The notes below the pieces were generated by a model. The model worked only from the letters and a program-made list of their open reading frames with translations. It was not told the origin of the DNA and did no database searches. Below, piece by piece: positions 9,560 to 21,300 of a stretch of 64,000 bases of DNA. A program made the translations under genes and the position numbers. The DNA lies in contig NZ_LWBS01000097.1 of the NCBI RefSeq assembly GCF_001652265.1, positions 61,020-125,019 on the forward strand, written 5' to 3'. The stretch is from Rhizobium leguminosarum (lineage in GTDB: Bacteria; Pseudomonadota; Alphaproteobacteria; Rhizobiales; Rhizobiaceae). Position 1 is the stretch's first letter, and each line of letters opens with the position of its first letter.

Positions 9560-10780
9560 CTAGCTATTTGGATGTGCGTGCTGCCAGGTCGGAAACGGGT
9601 CCCGAAGCCCGGCGGCGGTCTGCGGATCGAAGCCCGCCGCCTCACCGGTCAGGCAGTCGTCGAGCGCAGTGCGGATTGCGTCTTCGTCGAAGCCGGCGCC
9701 GATGAAAACGAGTTCCTGGCGGCGGTCGCCCCAGACCTCGTCCCAATGCCGGTTGATGAGCTGGTGGAACTGCGGATAACGCGGCCATTGCGGCTTCGGC
9801 ACGGACGCCCACCAGAAACCCTTGGTGTCGATGCGGCACTGCGTGCCGGCGATCGACAGCAGGCCGATCTCGTCGGGCCTTGTCGCCAGCCAGAAATGGC
9901 CCTTTGCGCGGATGAGGCCCGGCCATTTCCTGTCGAGAAAATCCCGCAGCCTGGAGGGATCGAACGGCCGGCGGCTGCGATAGACGAAGCTCGAAATACC
10001 GTATTCCTCCGTCTCCGGCACATGGTCGCCCCAACCGAAGAGTTCCTTGTGCCACAGCGGATGGCGGGCAGCTCTCGCTTCGCTGAAGAGGCCGGTATTC
10101 AGGATGGCGTCGAGCTTCAGCCTGCCGAAGCCGGTCTCGATGACGCGGGCATCGGGGTTGAGTGCGGCAACGATGCGGCGAACCTCGGCAAGCGCTGCAG
10201 GCGGCACATCCTGCGCCTTGTTGACGACCACGACATCGGCAAATTCGATCTGCTCGACGAGCAGTTCTACCAGCTTGCGCTCGTCGTCTCCGTCCCGGCT
10301 CTCGCCGCGATCCCTCAGGAACTCCGCGCTCGCGTAATCGGCCAGAAGATTGACCGCATCGACGACGGAAACCATCGTGTCGAGCCGCGCGACGTCGCAG
10401 AGGGCTGCCCCGCTCTCGTCGCGGAAGGAGAAGGTCGCTGCGACCGGCAGCGGCTCGGCGATCCCGGTGCCCTCGATCAGCAGATAGTCGAAGCGGCCGG
10501 CGGCGGCGAGGCGGCGCACTTCGCTCAGGAGATCGTCGCGCAATGTGCAGCAGATGCAGCCATTGGTGAGTTCCACCAGCGTCTCGTCCGTCCGCGACAG
10601 GTTCGCTCCCCCGTCGCGCACGAGATCGGCATCGATATTCACCTCGCTCATGTCGTTGACGATGACGGCGACCCGGCGCCCCTCGCGATTGCGCAGGACA
10701 TGGTTGAGGATCGTCGTCTTGCCGGCGCCGAGAAAACCGGCAAGGACCGTCACCGGAAGTCTGTTGTCTGCACTCGTCAT
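9560..10780 (-). CDS. COG0523/CobW-type GTPase, putative metallochaperone (copy 1)
   Basis: The 406-residue protein has the P-loop FLGAGKTT at residues 15-22, the metal-binding GCICC motif near residue 75, a Walker B/switch region [11 protein letters not shown], a guanine-specificity motif VVNKAQD, and a CobW C-terminal domain (HFWLATRP ... [11 protein letters not shown]). The family uses GTP to deliver metals, mostly zinc, to client proteins in the cytoplasm. The gene follows the first giant surface protein by only 22 bases and a GGGGAG site precedes its start, so the two are co-transcribed. A second copy sits in the same position after the second giant gene. No Zur-type operator was evident upstream. 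The client protein is unknown. Confidence 0.9.
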   Translation of the reverse strand: MTSADNRLPVTVLAGFLGAGKTTILNHVLRNREGRRVAVIVNDMSEVNIDADLVRDGGANLSRTDETLVELTNGCICCTLRDDLLSEVRRLAAAGRFDYLLIEGTGIAEPLPVAATFSFRDESGAALCDVARLDTMVSVVDAVNLLADYASAEFLRDRGESRDGDDERKLVELLVEQIEFADVVVVNKAQDVPPAALAEVRRIVAALNPDARVIETGFGRLKLDAILNTGLFSEARAARHPLWHKELFGWGDHVPETEEYGISSFVYRSRRPFDPSRLRDFLDRKWPGLIRAKGHFWLATRPDEIGLLSIAGTQCRIDTKGFWWASVPKPQWPRYPQFHQLINRHWDEVWGDRRQELVFIGAGFDEDAIRTALDDCLTGEAAGFDPQTAAGLRDPFPTWQHAHPNS

Positions 10781-10802
10781 CGGTACTCCCCGCTCGCTTT
10801 CT

Positions 10803-13800
10803 TTACGCCGCGAGCTGCGGCCTGAATGCTACGTCCACATAGTAGTTTGTGCTGTTATAGCTGGCACTCGGGAACAACCCGCTCGACCCATAGGCATAGA
10901 CGCCGTTGGTGCCGCCGAGCGCCCTCAAGTCGCCATTCGTCACATCGGTGCTGAAGTAATTGCCGGTCGCCGAATAATTGCCGTTGGTGCTGTAGGAAAC
11001 CACATAGGTCGTATCCGCGGCGACCGCGACCTGCTGGGTGAGCGTCGCGGTCTGCCAGCCGCTTGCCGTTTCGTTGCTGAAGCTGACGCTGCCGAGCAAT
11101 GTGCCCGAGGCGGTCCAGAGATAGCCGTTGTGCGGGCCAGTATTGTCTGCCCCCTTGTAGAAGCGGATGCCGGTGACCCAGCCTGCCGTATCGGCCTGGA
11201 ATTTCATGCCGAGATTGACCGGCTGGTTGTCGTTGACGGAGACGATTGAAGGCGTCGCATTGGCGGCAAAGAGGTTCTGCTCCGGCCCTGCCGTCTGGCC
11301 GCCGTTGATGGTGAGCGCAACCTGCGCCGACGCCGTGCCGCCCTTGCCGTCTGCAATTGCGTAGCTGAAGCTCGCCGGTCCCGAATAGCCTGCCGTCGGC
11401 GTGAAGGTCACCGTCTGGGCCTGGGCATCGTAGGCGACCGAGCCGTTGACCGCGCCGCTGACGCCGGTGATGACAAGCGGGTCGCCATCGGCATCGGTGT
11501 CGTTTGCCAGGAGCACTGAGGCCTGGATGGTGATCGGCGTGCCGGTATTGGTCGACAAGCCGCTGTCATTGGCGGCGACCGGAACCGCATTCTGCGCGCC
11601 GCCCTGCTGATAGAGCACGTCGACCCAGTAATTGCTCGCATTGTAGGAAGCGGTCGGGAACAGGCTGCCCGAGCCATAGGCATAAAGGCCGTTGCCGCCG
11701 CTCGCAGCACTCGACGGTGCCGTCAGCGCGCCGTTCGTATGGTCCGTCGTGAAGTAGTTCGCCGTTGCGGAATAGAAGCCGTTCGAATGGTAGCTCGCCA
11801 CATAGGTGGCGCCGGCCGTAACATTCATCGGCTGCGTGAAGGAAACCGTCTGCCAGCCGCTCGCCGTCTCGTTGATGAAGGTCGCCTGGGCCAGAACCTG
11901 GCCGCTCGCCGTCCAGAGCGAGCCGACATGCGTGCCGGTATCCTGGGCGCTCCTGTAATAGGTGAGCCCGGTGATCTGGCCGCTGGCGGAAGCAATGAAC
12001 TTGACGCCGAGTTCGACCGAGTTGGCGTCATTGGCGGCGGTAACGCCGGAGGTGTCGGCGCCGGTGAACAGGCTTGACGTCGTTCCTCCCACGGGCGGCG
12101 TGCCGACAGTGAGGCTGACCGTGGCCGACGCTGTGCCGCCATACCCATCCGCGATCGAATAGGAGAAGCTTGCAGCACCCGTATAACCCGCCGTCGGGGT
12201 GAAAATGACGGACTTGGTCTGGCTGTTGAAGGTCACCGTTCCGTTGACCGCACCATTGACGCCGGTGATGCTGAGGGGGTCGGCATCGGCATCGGTGTCG
12301 TTTGCAAGCAGGCTGGCTGCGGCAATCGACAGCGCCGTGTTGGAATAGGTCGTGTAGCCATTGTCATTGGCGGCGACCGGCACCGCATTGCTAGTCTGAT
12401 TGTAGACGACATCCACCCAGTAATTCGACGACTTGTAGCTGGAGGTCGGGAAACCGGAGCCATCGGCAAAGACGCCGTTGCTGCCGGTAAGCGCCGTCAG
12501 CGAGCCGTTACTATGGGCGGTCGTGAAATAGTTTGCCGTCGCCACATAGCTGCCGGTCGTGTGGTAGGAGGCGACGTAGGTCGTGCCGGCCAGAATATGC
12601 ACCGGGTTCGAGAATGTCGCGGTCTGCCAGCCGCTCACCGATCCGCTGCCGGCGAAAGTGACGGTTGCAACCAGCGTGCCGTCGGCCGTCCACAGCGAGC
12701 CGGTATGCGAGCCGGTATCGCCGGACGCCTTGTAGAAGCGGATGCCGGTCACCATGCCGCTGGACGAAGCGGAGAACCGCATGCCGAGTTCCAGCGACTG
12801 GCCTTCGTTGAAGCTTGCACCCGTCGGCCCTTCGCTTGAGGTGAACAGCGTTTCCCCGGCAGGGCCCTGGTTTACGGTGAGGCTGACATTGCCCTGATCC
12901 GTGCCGCCGCGCCCGTCCGACAGCGTATAGGCGAAGCTCGCCGGCCCCGAATAATTGTTGGTCGGCGTGAAGGTGACGGTGCCGCTCTGCTTGTTGAGCG
13001 TCACCGTGCCGTTGACGGCATTGCCGACGGCCGAAATCGTCATCGCATCGCCATTGGGATCCGTATCGTTTCCGATGAGCGAGGCGATCGAGATGACGAC
13101 GCTGTCGTTGCGGGTGATGGTTAGCCCCGTGTCGTCGGTCGCAACCGGCGCGCTGTTGGGCCCGGCATCAAAGACCACGTCGACCCAGTAGTTGGTGCCG
13201 GTGCCGGGGCTCTGGCCGGGGAATGTGCCGGCATTGTCGCCATAGGCATAGACGCCGCCGCCATCGACGGCCTTCAGCGCGCCGCTGGCATAGGGGCTGC
13301 CGAAGTAATTCTGGGTGGCGGAATAGTAGCCGCTGCTGTGATAGGAGGCCACATAGGTTGTGCCGGCGGCAATCTGGATCGGCGAGGAGAATATCACCGT
13401 CTGCCAGCCGGAGAGCGATTCATTCACCGATACGCCGGTCGCCAGTAGCGTTCCGTTGGCGCTCCAGAGGCTGACGACATGGTCGCCGATATTGTAGAAG
13501 CCCTTGTAGAAGCGGATGCCCTGCACGGAACCCGCGGTCGTTGCCTGGAAGCGCAGGCCGAGCTCGACGGAATCGCGATCGATCGCCACTTCGGTCGCGG
13601 GCTTTTCCGCCAGCGTCCACAGGCCCTGTGTGACCGGCAGCGTGACGGTGACCTGCTTGCCGGCCGATGGCGCCTCCATATTGACGCTGTCGTCGACGGC
13701 CCGTGACATGACCGTGTAGGTTCCGCTCGCCTGGACGACCCAGTTATAGCTCCAGCTCTCGCGGCCTGACGCCTTGAACCAGTGCTGGCCGCCATCGGTC

Positions 13801-16121
13801 GAGACTTCCACGCCGGCAATCATGCCGCCGCCGAAATCCTGCGCCGTGCCGGTGATCGTCACATGCTGCCCTTCGAGGAAGCTTGCCCCCACGATCGGCG
13901 TGCTGACCGACGAGGTCGGCTTCAGCGTGTCGGTCGATTGGGTGGCGAGGATCAGGCTCGCATCCAGCGTGGTCGGCTGAATGCCCATGTCCGCGAACAT
14001 GTTGACCATCGCCTGCTGTACGTTGCGATCGGTTGACGTGGCCGGACCCTGGTGGTTGTCACTCAGCCCCCAGGACCAGAAGACAGTCCCAGCGCCGAAG
14101 ACCAGCGCGCCGCTTGCCGCCCGGTACATGGTCAGGCTGTGGGTCGCCACCGCATCGCCGACCGTGGTGCCGTAATCGCGCAGATATGTGCTCACCGAGA
14201 CCGAGGAGAGCGACAAGTTGATCAGTCCAGCCGGCCGGAACCCGTTCTCGACGTCGGAATCCCACTCATAGCCGAGCAGGTTCTGCACCAGATTATAGGT
14301 CTCGCCTTCATTCAGCTCCGAAACGTCGGTATTGCGCCAGAAGCGCAGGTTCGAATAGTCGTAGGGGATGGAGATCGTATCCTGGCGGTAACTGTCCACC
14401 TGGAACATCGTGCCGGTCAGCGCATTCTCCGGCTGCTGCCCCGCATCGGCATAACGCGGATCGCGCCAGGTGCCGGTGCCGACATTGCTCGGATCCGTGC
14501 TCGTGCCCCAGGTTTCCTTGTAGCAGACCATGGTGCGGTAGGCCTGGCCGCTGCCGTCGATGCTGCTTTCCCAGCGGACCTTCCAGTAGCACTCGTTGCC
14601 GCTCCAGAAGGCGAGGTTGACGCCGGCATCGCGCGCCGCCTCGACATTGGCGCGCTGTTCGGCAGACCAGTATTCGTCATGCCCGACGGAGAGGTAGGCG
14701 TCGTGGTTGAGCAGCAGGCTGCCGCTGCGCGCCGTATCGACGCCTGATATGTAGGACACGTCGTAGCCGTTCTGCTCCAGCCACGAGATGGCAGAGGATT
14801 CGACGCCGAAGATGTAATCATGCGAGCCGCCGATCGGGCTGGTATTGGTGATGATCGGCCTGTTATAGCTGACGGCCGAGGCGCGGCCGATCGCGGTCAA
14901 GCCGCAGCTGCAGTTCGGCGGCAGGTAGCCGATCATGTCGGCGGGATCGACCGGCACTTGGCCATAATAGAGGCTGGCGCCGCCCCAGGCATTATAGGCC
15001 TGCCATGTCGTATCCGAGGTCTGGAAGACGACATTGCTGGTGGAGGCGTCGTCGCGCACGACGAAGGGGATGATGCTTGCGTCCGCGGTGCCGTCCTCGC
15101 GCACCAGCTTGGCGAAATAGACGCCCGAGACGGCATCGGCAGGGATCTGCCAGCTGGCGGACACCGACCAGTTGCCGCAATCGATGAGACCGAGCGACAT
15201 GTCGACGATCGGGTGCGGCTGGATCTGTGCCGTGGTCAGCGATTGTTCGATCGAGTCGACCTTGCGCGCGCCGGCCCCGCCATAATAGCCCATGCGGTAG
15301 ATATCGATGCGGTAATGGGTGGAATCCGTGGCGATCTTGAAATCGACCGTCTGGCCGATATTGGTGCTGATTTCGGTGGCAAAGCCCTGGATCGTGCCTT
15401 TGCCATCGCCCTCCAGTCCCCATTCGCTGATGGGGTTGCCCTGCTTCATGTTCTCGAGCGCGATCTTGTTGGGCGTCGCAGCAGTTGCAGCAGCTGCGGC
15501 CGCCGCCACCGGTGCTGCAAGCGCAGTCGGGGCCGCGGTCGTATTGGCGGAAGCGTCCTGGCTTGGCTCCAGCGAGATGGAGGCTATCGAGGTCTGAAGG
15601 CGCAATGACGTCGTGCCGGAACCGGCGGCAGGATCGGCCGGCGGCGTGGTAGCGCCTCCCGTGCCGGCATCGCTGGCAACACCCGTCAGCACGGGCGCGG
15701 CAGGCAGCGTCGCAGCCTCCTCGTACGGGTCCGGGCCGAGCACGGTGCGCTCGGATGACGTGGTCGTCGTCTGCAACACCGTCGCAACCGATGCCGTCTT
15801 GGCGGACGTGTCCTGTGCGCTGCCGTCGCCTGCAGGCGCGGGCATCGCCGTTGGTGGAATCGAGGCAGTCTGCCCGCCGCCTGCTGAGATCAGCGCGGCG
15901 GGCAGCATGATATTGCCTGTGTGGGAGGACGGGACAGCGCCGCCGTCGGGATTGGCGAAGCTGCCCTTACTGGCAAAGCTTAGGGAACCACCGGTACTCG
16001 TGGAAGATACAACCGTCGCGGTTCCCAGCACTGCGCTCCAGGCTGAAGGTGCACGACAGATACTCAACGCTCCACCAAATGTACTCAAATACTCACGATT
16101 ACTGACATGAATTCTCCGCAT
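10803..16121 (-). CDS. Giant surface protein: dimethylformamidase-like domain, Ig-like domain, four DUF4082 and three cadherin-like domains
   Basis: The protein has 1,772 residues. Residues 1-215 are low-complexity Ala/Ser/Thr/Gly-rich. About 217-715 match the N,N-dimethylformamidase large-subunit-type domain: [51 protein letters not shown]. An Ig-like domain follows (about 720-827). Four DUF4082 repeats (about 830-985, 1087-1240, 1345-1500, 1612-1770), each with a GIRFYK-type and SLW.A.GTLL core, alternate with three tandem cadherin-like domains of the DTDADGDPL type. There is no Sec signal peptide and no GGxGxD nonapeptide repeat. The tail [10 protein letters not shown] is nearly the same as that of the second giant, consistent with a C-terminal type I secretion signal (inference). 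The start at 16121 was chosen for its GGGAGGGG site over an ATG 21 bases upstream. Confidence 0.88.
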   Translation of the reverse strand: MRRIHVSNREYLSTFGGALSICRAPSAWSAVLGTATVVSSTSTGGSLSFASKGSFANPDGGAVPSSHTGNIMLPAALISAGGGQTASIPPTAMPAPAGDGSAQDTSAKTASVATVLQTTTTSSERTVLGPDPYEEAATLPAAPVLTGVASDAGTGGATTPPADPAAGSGTTSLRLQTSIASISLEPSQDASANTTAAPTALAAPVAAAAAAATAATPNKIALENMKQGNPISEWGLEGDGKGTIQGFATEISTNIGQTVDFKIATDSTHYRIDIYRMGYYGGAGARKVDSIEQSLTTAQIQPHPIVDMSLGLIDCGNWSVSASWQIPADAVSGVYFAKLVREDGTADASIIPFVVRDDASTSNVVFQTSDTTWQAYNAWGGASLYYGQVPVDPADMIGYLPPNCSCGLTAIGRASAVSYNRPIITNTSPIGGSHDYIFGVESSAISWLEQNGYDVSYISGVDTARSGSLLLNHDAYLSVGHDEYWSAEQRANVEAARDAGVNLAFWSGNECYWKVRWESSIDGSGQAYRTMVCYKETWGTSTDPSNVGTGTWRDPRYADAGQQPENALTGTMFQVDSYRQDTISIPYDYSNLRFWRNTDVSELNEGETYNLVQNLLGYEWDSDVENGFRPAGLINLSLSSVSVSTYLRDYGTTVGDAVATHSLTMYRAASGALVFGAGTVFWSWGLSDNHQGPATSTDRNVQQAMVNMFADMGIQPTTLDASLILATQSTDTLKPTSSVSTPIVGASFLEGQHVTITGTAQDFGGGMIAGVEVSTDGGQHWFKASGRESWSYNWVVQASGTYTVMSRAVDDSVNMEAPSAGKQVTVTLPVTQGLWTLAEKPATEVAIDRDSVELGLRFQATTAGSVQGIRFYKGFYNIGDHVVSLWSANGTLLATGVSVNESLSGWQTVIFSSPIQIAAGTTYVASYHSSGYYSATQNYFGSPYASGALKAVDGGGVYAYGDNAGTFPGQSPGTGTNYWVDVVFDAGPNSAPVATDDTGLTITRNDSVVISIASLIGNDTDPNGDAMTISAVGNAVNGTVTLNKQSGTVTFTPTNNYSGPASFAYTLSDGRGGTDQGNVSLTVNQGPAGETLFTSSEGPTGASFNEGQSLELGMRFSASSSGMVTGIRFYKASGDTGSHTGSLWTADGTLVATVTFAGSGSVSGWQTATFSNPVHILAGTTYVASYHTTGSYVATANYFTTAHSNGSLTALTGSNGVFADGSGFPTSSYKSSNYWVDVVYNQTSNAVPVAANDNGYTTYSNTALSIAAASLLANDTDADADPLSITGVNGAVNGTVTFNSQTKSVIFTPTAGYTGAASFSYSIADGYGGTASATVSLTVGTPPVGGTTSSLFTGADTSGVTAANDANSVELGVKFIASASGQITGLTYYRSAQDTGTHVGSLWTASGQVLAQATFINETASGWQTVSFTQPMNVTAGATYVASYHSNGFYSATANYFTTDHTNGALTAPSSAASGGNGLYAYGSGSLFPTASYNASNYWVDVLYQQGGAQNAVPVAANDSGLSTNTGTPITIQASVLLANDTDADGDPLVITGVSGAVNGSVAYDAQAQTVTFTPTAGYSGPASFSYAIADGKGGTASAQVALTINGGQTAGPEQNLFAANATPSIVSVNDNQPVNLGMKFQADTAGWVTGIRFYKGADNTGPHNGYLWTASGTLLGSVSFSNETASGWQTATLTQQVAVAADTTYVVSYSTNGNYSATGNYFSTDVTNGDLRALGGTNGVYAYGSSGLFPSASYNSTNYYVDVAFRPQLAA

Positions 16122-16378
16122 CAGCGGCGTCCCCTCCCGCATCGGCCGGCCCTTCGACCGCTATAGCAAGACGTTCATTCTGGCACCTTTGCTAAGGGAA
16201 TGTACGACAGCAATCTGGGGTATGAGGGAGGTATCCCCTACGCCGATATGATGACCCTCAACGTATACCGGCCGACAAAGTCCCAGAGCTGCCTGCGGCT
16301 ACTGGTAGAGCCTTTCCGGGCTAGAGATGCCCGCACCGCTTCACGTTGGCGAAGCTCTGCGTCTCCTCTCAATCGACC

Positions 16379-16408
16379 TTGACAAGCACGTCCAAGTCGA
16401 GACGCTAT
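16379..16408 (+). promoter_or_regulatory. Possible sigma-70-type promoter of the small exported protein gene
   Basis: A TTGACA box at 16379-16384 is followed after about 18 bases by CGCTAT, a weak -10-like hexamer. It lies 35-60 bases upstream of the gene starting at 16443, inside the 300-base gap that also holds the upstream region of the divergent giant gene. The -10 match is poor, so this is only a candidate. Confidence 0.3.
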
Positions 16409-16442
16409 TGGGCTCGTAACATCGTAGAAAAACGAGGATAGG

Positions 16443-16955
16443 ATGAGGTTCAGCAGACCGGCAGTCGCAGGCGTGATTGGCCTGACAGCGTGTGTGTTTG
16501 GCGCGTGCCTTGCTGCATCGGCTGCGCTCACACAGGAAGTCGAGCCGCCCGCTCCATGGGTTAAGCTCACCGGTTCGCATGCGGGAGCGGTCGGAACATG
16601 CTCAACGATTGATGCGAGCGACATCGAGGCTTGTTACATGGTCCGGTGCGACGCCAAGAACGGTCTCATCTTCGAGATTGGCGATGCCACTGTTGGTGAG
16701 AACGGCCTGCGATTGGCGCGCTTCGAGATTGGGAGGTACAAAGAGACGATCCGCCTCGACGGGAACAGTCCCGATCGGCGAACGATTGTTCTCTCAAAGC
16801 ATCCGAAGCTGCTTGCCGCCCTCACATCTGGCGCTGATTTCGCCACTATGTTCGCCATCAAGGCCGGTGTGATAGATTACAGCACCGGCTTTGAACTTAC
16901 GGGGGCGCGAGACCAGATATCTCGCCTGGCAAATGGCTGCCGAACCAAGCCGTGA
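16443..16955 (+). CDS. Exported protein of unknown function
   Basis: The 170-residue product begins with a signal peptide (basic MRFSR, hydrophobic core to about residue 25, Ala-rich cleavage region ASAALTQ). The mature part starts with PPAPWVKLTG and has four cysteines (C51, C61, C66 and one near the C-terminus), suggesting periplasmic disulfides. The PW-start and cysteine layout are loosely reminiscent of IalB-type periplasmic proteins, but the resemblance is too weak for a call. A GAGG site lies six bases before the ATG. It is the only plus-strand gene in the 5.5-23.5 kb block and sits between the two giant-protein modules. Confidence 0.65.
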   Translation: MRFSRPAVAGVIGLTACVFGACLAASAALTQEVEPPAPWVKLTGSHAGAVGTCSTIDASDIEACYMVRCDAKNGLIFEIGDATVGENGLRLARFEIGRYKETIRLDGNSPDRRTIVLSKHPKLLAALTSGADFATMFAIKAGVIDYSTGFELTGARDQISRLANGCRTKP

Positions 16956-17000
16956 CGGTGGGCAAGGGTCCTGTCCTAGGTAGCTGACGCTGGTTGAAAA

Positions 17001-17032
17001 AATTCCGGGCCGGATCGGCTGCTCGAGCCGAT
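17001..17032 (-). terminator. Possible terminator after the second CobW-type gene
   Basis: ATCGGCT (17014-17020) and AGCCGAT (17026-17032) form a perfect seven-base-pair stem with a five-base loop just beyond the stop of the minus-strand gene. In the minus direction a run of six T follows about ten bases later, rather far for a canonical intrinsic terminator. Confidence 0.4.
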
Positions 17033-17055
17033 TACGTTGTCCTGCGCTGCCCGCG

Positions 17056-18240
17056 CTACCAGGCCGGAAACGGATCTTCGAGGGTGGCCCAGTCGCGCGG
17101 ATCGGCGCTGGCGAGACATCTGTCCAGTGCGGTCCGCACACCCCCCTCGTCCATGCCCACGCCAATAAAGACCAATTCCTGCCGACGGTCGCCCCAAGCG
17201 CTGTCCCACCGGCTCTCGAGCTGCTGACGAAACTGCTGGTGGCTCGGCCAGTCCTGCCGGGGCACGGCTGCCCACCAGAGCCCCATGGGCTCACAGCGCC
17301 GTTGCACCCCGGCAGCCGACATCAGGCCTACATGACGCGGGCGCGTGGCAAGCCAGAAATGGCCCTTGGCGCGCAGCACTCCCGGCCAGGGCTCGTCCAG
17401 GAATTCGCGAAACCGCATCGGATCGAAGGGACGCCTGGTGCGATAGACAAAGCTGGAAACGCCATATTCCTCCGTTTCCGGAACATGCTCATCCGGGCTG
17501 TACAATTCCTTGTGCCACAGGGGATGCGCTGCGGCCTTTGCTTCATCGAAGAGGCCCGTATTGAGGACAGTTGAAAGAGAAATCTTGCCAAAATCCGTCT
17601 CCACCTGGCGCGCATCCGGGTTGAGAGACGTAACTATCTTGCTCACCTCTGCGCGGACCTCTTCGGTCGCGTCCGAGATCTTGTTGATCACGACGACATC
17701 GGCAAACTCGATCTGATCCACCAGCAGGTCGATGAGTGTGCGCCGGTCCTCACTGTCGCGTTGCAGGCCGCGGTCGGCAAGCAGATCGGCACTGCTGTAG
17801 TCGGCCAACAGGTTTGCAGCGTCGACCACGGTGACCATTGTGTCGAGCCTGGCAAAGTCGGAGAGCGAAACACCATTCTCGTCGCGGAAGGAAAAGGTTG
17901 CCGCAATGGGGCGTGGCTCGGCAATGCCGGTGCCTTCGATCAACAGATAGTCGTATCGCCGCTCTTCGGCCAGCCGCCGCACCTCCGTCAGGAGGTCGTT
18001 GCGCAGAGTGCAGCAGATGCAGCCATTGCTGAGCTCGATCAATGTCTCCGTCGTATGCGACAGGTTGCAGCCACCGTCTCGAATGAGACTGGCGTCTATA
18101 TTCACTTCGCTCATATCGTTGACAATGACAGCGACCCGCAGGCCTTGACGGTTATTCAGGACGTGACTGAGGAGCGTCGTCTTGCCAGCACCGAGAAAGC
18201 CGGCCAGCACGGTCACCGGGAGCCGCTCGACCTTGTTCAT
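17056..18240 (-). CDS. COG0523/CobW-type GTPase, putative metallochaperone (copy 2)
   Basis: The 394-residue paralogue of the copy 1 GTPase has the same landmarks: [32 protein letters not shown] and a C-terminal domain with HFWLATRP and [11 protein letters not shown]. It lies 102 bases after the second giant gene on the same strand, mirroring copy 1. The two proteins are similar along their whole length with many substitutions, so the duplication is not recent. The start at 18240 fits an AAGGA site at seven-base spacing. As with copy 1 the metal and client are unknown; genomic pairing suggests the adjacent giant protein (inference). Confidence 0.9.
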   Translation of the reverse strand: MNKVERLPVTVLAGFLGAGKTTLLSHVLNNRQGLRVAVIVNDMSEVNIDASLIRDGGCNLSHTTETLIELSNGCICCTLRNDLLTEVRRLAEERRYDYLLIEGTGIAEPRPIAATFSFRDENGVSLSDFARLDTMVTVVDAANLLADYSSADLLADRGLQRDSEDRRTLIDLLVDQIEFADVVVINKISDATEEVRAEVSKIVTSLNPDARQVETDFGKISLSTVLNTGLFDEAKAAAHPLWHKELYSPDEHVPETEEYGVSSFVYRTRRPFDPMRFREFLDEPWPGVLRAKGHFWLATRPRHVGLMSAAGVQRRCEPMGLWWAAVPRQDWPSHQQFRQQLESRWDSAWGDRRQELVFIGVGMDEGGVRTALDRCLASADPRDWATLEDPFPAW

Positions 18241-18342
18241 CGGCATTCCTTGAATGCGGGCGGTCGAAGCGCCCTTCGCCGCGACCAGCATTTGCGTCGT
18301 ATTGGTCTCATTCGAAACTGATCCCTAACCTTATCCTTTGCG

Positions 18343-21300
18343 TCACGCCACAAGCTGCGGCCGGAAGACGACGTCGGCGTAGTAATTGTTTGAATTGTAG
18401 CTGTTGGTCGGGAAAAGACCTGTGGTGGCGGAACCGCCATAGGCATAGAGGCCATTGCCAGTGGCCGGAGCCGTCAGCGGACCGCTGGTAACGGCGGTCG
18501 TATAGAAATTACTGGTCGCCACGTAGCCGCCGGTCGTGTGATAGGAGGCGACATAGGTGGTATTGGCGGCGATCGTGACCGGGGTTGCGAAGTTTACCGT
18601 CTGCCAGCCGCTCGCGGTGGTGGTGGTGAAGGTGGCGGTGCCGAGCTTGGTGCCAGTCGCGGTCCAAAGGTCGACGACGTTCTGGCCGTTGTCATTGGCG
18701 CTGCGATAGAATCTGATGCCTGTGACATCCCCGGCAACGTTCGACGTGAACTTGACGCCGAGCTCGAGCTGCTGACCATCGTTGAGGTTGGTCAGGGTCG
18801 GCGTGCTGGAGGCAGAGAACAGGCTATAGGTCGTCGGCGCCGTCGACACGGCGATGTTGAAGGTCTCGTTGGCGGCAAGGCCGCCAAGATCGGTTGCCGT
18901 CACTTTGACGCCGTAGGTTCCTGACGTTGTCGGCGTGCCGGAGAAGGTGCGTGTCGAGGCGCTGAAGCTCAGCCAGGAAGGCAGCGCCGTGCCGTCGGCA
19001 GCGGTTGCCGAATAGGCCAGCGTCTCGCCGCTGTCGACATCGGTAAAGGTCGTCGTCGGCAGGACGAAGGAGAAGGCCGAGCCGGTGGTGGCATTCTGGG
19101 TCGCCGTCTGGACCGCCAGCACCGGCGCATCGTTGGCGCCATGGACGGTGATCGTCAGGTTTGCCGTGGCCGTGGCGCCGGCGCTGTCGCGCATCGTATA
19201 GCTGAAGACATCGCTCAGCGTGTTGGTCGACTGGCGCAGCGCCTGGACGGCGGCATTGCTCTCGTTGACAGCATAGCTGTAGGTGCCTGATGCATTGAGC
19301 ACGAGGCTGCCATAGGTGCCGTTCAGTGCCGAGCCGAGCGTGCCCGACGTCGCGCCAAAGACCACTGCCGTGACGGTCTTGGTGTCACCGACATCCGGAT
19401 CGGTGTCGTTGGTCAGCACGTTGCCGCTCGCAACCACGCCGCCCGAACCATTGGCAACACCGCCCTTCTCAGTCGCGTTGCCCGTATCGGCAACCGCCGT
19501 CGGCGTCGTGTTTCCGGGAACCGATACGGCGATGTTGAAGCTTTCGTTGGCGGCAAGGCCGCCAAGATCGGTTGCCGTCACCTTGACGCCGTAAGTGCCG
19601 CCTGCCGTCGGCGTGCCGGAGAAGGTCCTCGTCGAGGCGCTGAAGCTCAGCCAGGAAGGCAGCGCCGTGCCGTCGGCAGCGGTTGCCGAATAGGCCAGCG
19701 TCTCGCCGCTGTCGACATCGGTAAAGGTCGTCGTCGGCAGGACGAAGGAGAAGGCCGAGCCGGTGGTGGCATTCTGGGTCGCCGTCTGGACCGCCAGCAC
19801 CGGCGCATCGTTGGCGCCATGGACGGTGATCGTCAGGTTTGCCGTGGCCGTGGCGCCGGCGCTGTCGCGCATCGTATAGCTGAAGACATCGCTCAGCGTG
19901 TTGGTCGACTGGCGCAGCGCCTGGACAGCGGCATTGCTCTCGTTGACGGCATAGCTATAGGCGCCTGATGCATTGAGCACGAGGCTGCCATAGGTGCCGT
20001 TCAGTGCCGAGCCGAGCGTGCCCAATGTCGCGCCGAAGACCACTGCCGTGACGGTCTTGGTGTCACCGGCATCCGGATCGGTGTCGTTGGTCAGCACGTT
20101 GCCGCTCGCAACCACGCCGCCCGAACCATTGGCCACGCCGCCCTTCTCAGTCGCGTTGCCCGTATCGGCAACCGCCGTCGGCGTCGTGTTCGAGCTCGGC
20201 GTGGTAAACATCACATCGACCCAATAGTTCGTCGACTGGTATGTGCTCGTTGGCAAGAGGCTGTTGCTGCCATAGCGGTAGACGCCGTTACCGCTGGCCG
20301 GCGCCGTGAGCGGACCGCTGGTTACGTTTGAGGTGAAGTAGCCGGTGGTCGATGAATAGTGGCCGACATTCGTATGGTAAGATGCCGTGTATGTTTGTCC
20401 GGCCGTAAGCGACACCGGGCTGGTGAAATATGCAGTCTGCCAGCCGCTGGCAGTCTCGTTCGTAAAGGTGAGGGTGGCAAGCTGCGTGCCGGTGCTCGAC
20501 CATAAAGAACCCGTATGCGTGCCCGTATCGAGGTTGCCCTTGTAGAAACGAATGCCGGTGACCGTGCCTGCCACGGAAGTCTGGAATTTGACGCCGAGTT
20601 CAACGGCTGAGGTGTCGTTGGTGTTGACGACCGCTGGCGTCGCCGAACCGAAGAGAGAGGTGTAACTCGGCCCGCTGACAGTGACCGTTCGCCCCGCCGA
20701 GGGTGTTTCCAGGTTGACGTTATCGTCGACTGCGCGGGACCGGATGGTGTAGGTCCCCGCGGTCTGCGGCGACCAGGTATAAGTCCAATTCTCATCGCCC
20801 GTCGCCGGATGCCAGCTCGCCCCGTTGTCGGTCGAAACCTCGACCGCGGCGATGACTCCGCCTCCCGTATCGGTAGCGGTGCCGGTAATCGTCACTGTGG
20901 ATCCAACGGTCGCCGTGGCGGGTACCGTGATGACCGAGGTCGGTGCAGTATGGTCTGACGAAACAGTCCCGGCAGCAAGGCCGGATTGCAGTGTCCCCGG
21001 CTGAATGCCCATGTCGGCAAGCAGATTGACCATTGCCTGCTGCACGCGAGGATCGGTCGCAGTCGCCTCGTTATCGTGATTGTTGCTCAGGCCCCATGTC
21101 CAATAGACCGTACCGGCGCCGAACACCAGCGCGCCGCTCGGCGCCCGATACAGCGTCAGATTGTGGGTCGCGGTCGCATTGCCTGTCGTGTTTCCGTAGT
21201 CGAGCAAGTAGGTGCTGACCGGAAGCGTCGTCGATGACAGCTTGACGAGACCAGCCGGATCGAAGCCGTTGTCAGTCGCTTCGTCCCATTCGTAACCAAG

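Noticed and set aside
10803..16121. RTX (GGxGxD) repeats in the giant proteins
   Set aside because: Neighbouring type I secretion made them likely, but no nonapeptide run is visible; the repeats are DUF4082 and cadherin-like/VCBS-like.
18853..20190. CRISPR-like or other noncoding repeat array
   Set aside because: The repeats are long, in frame and encode protein domains; there are no short repeat-spacer units anywhere in the window.
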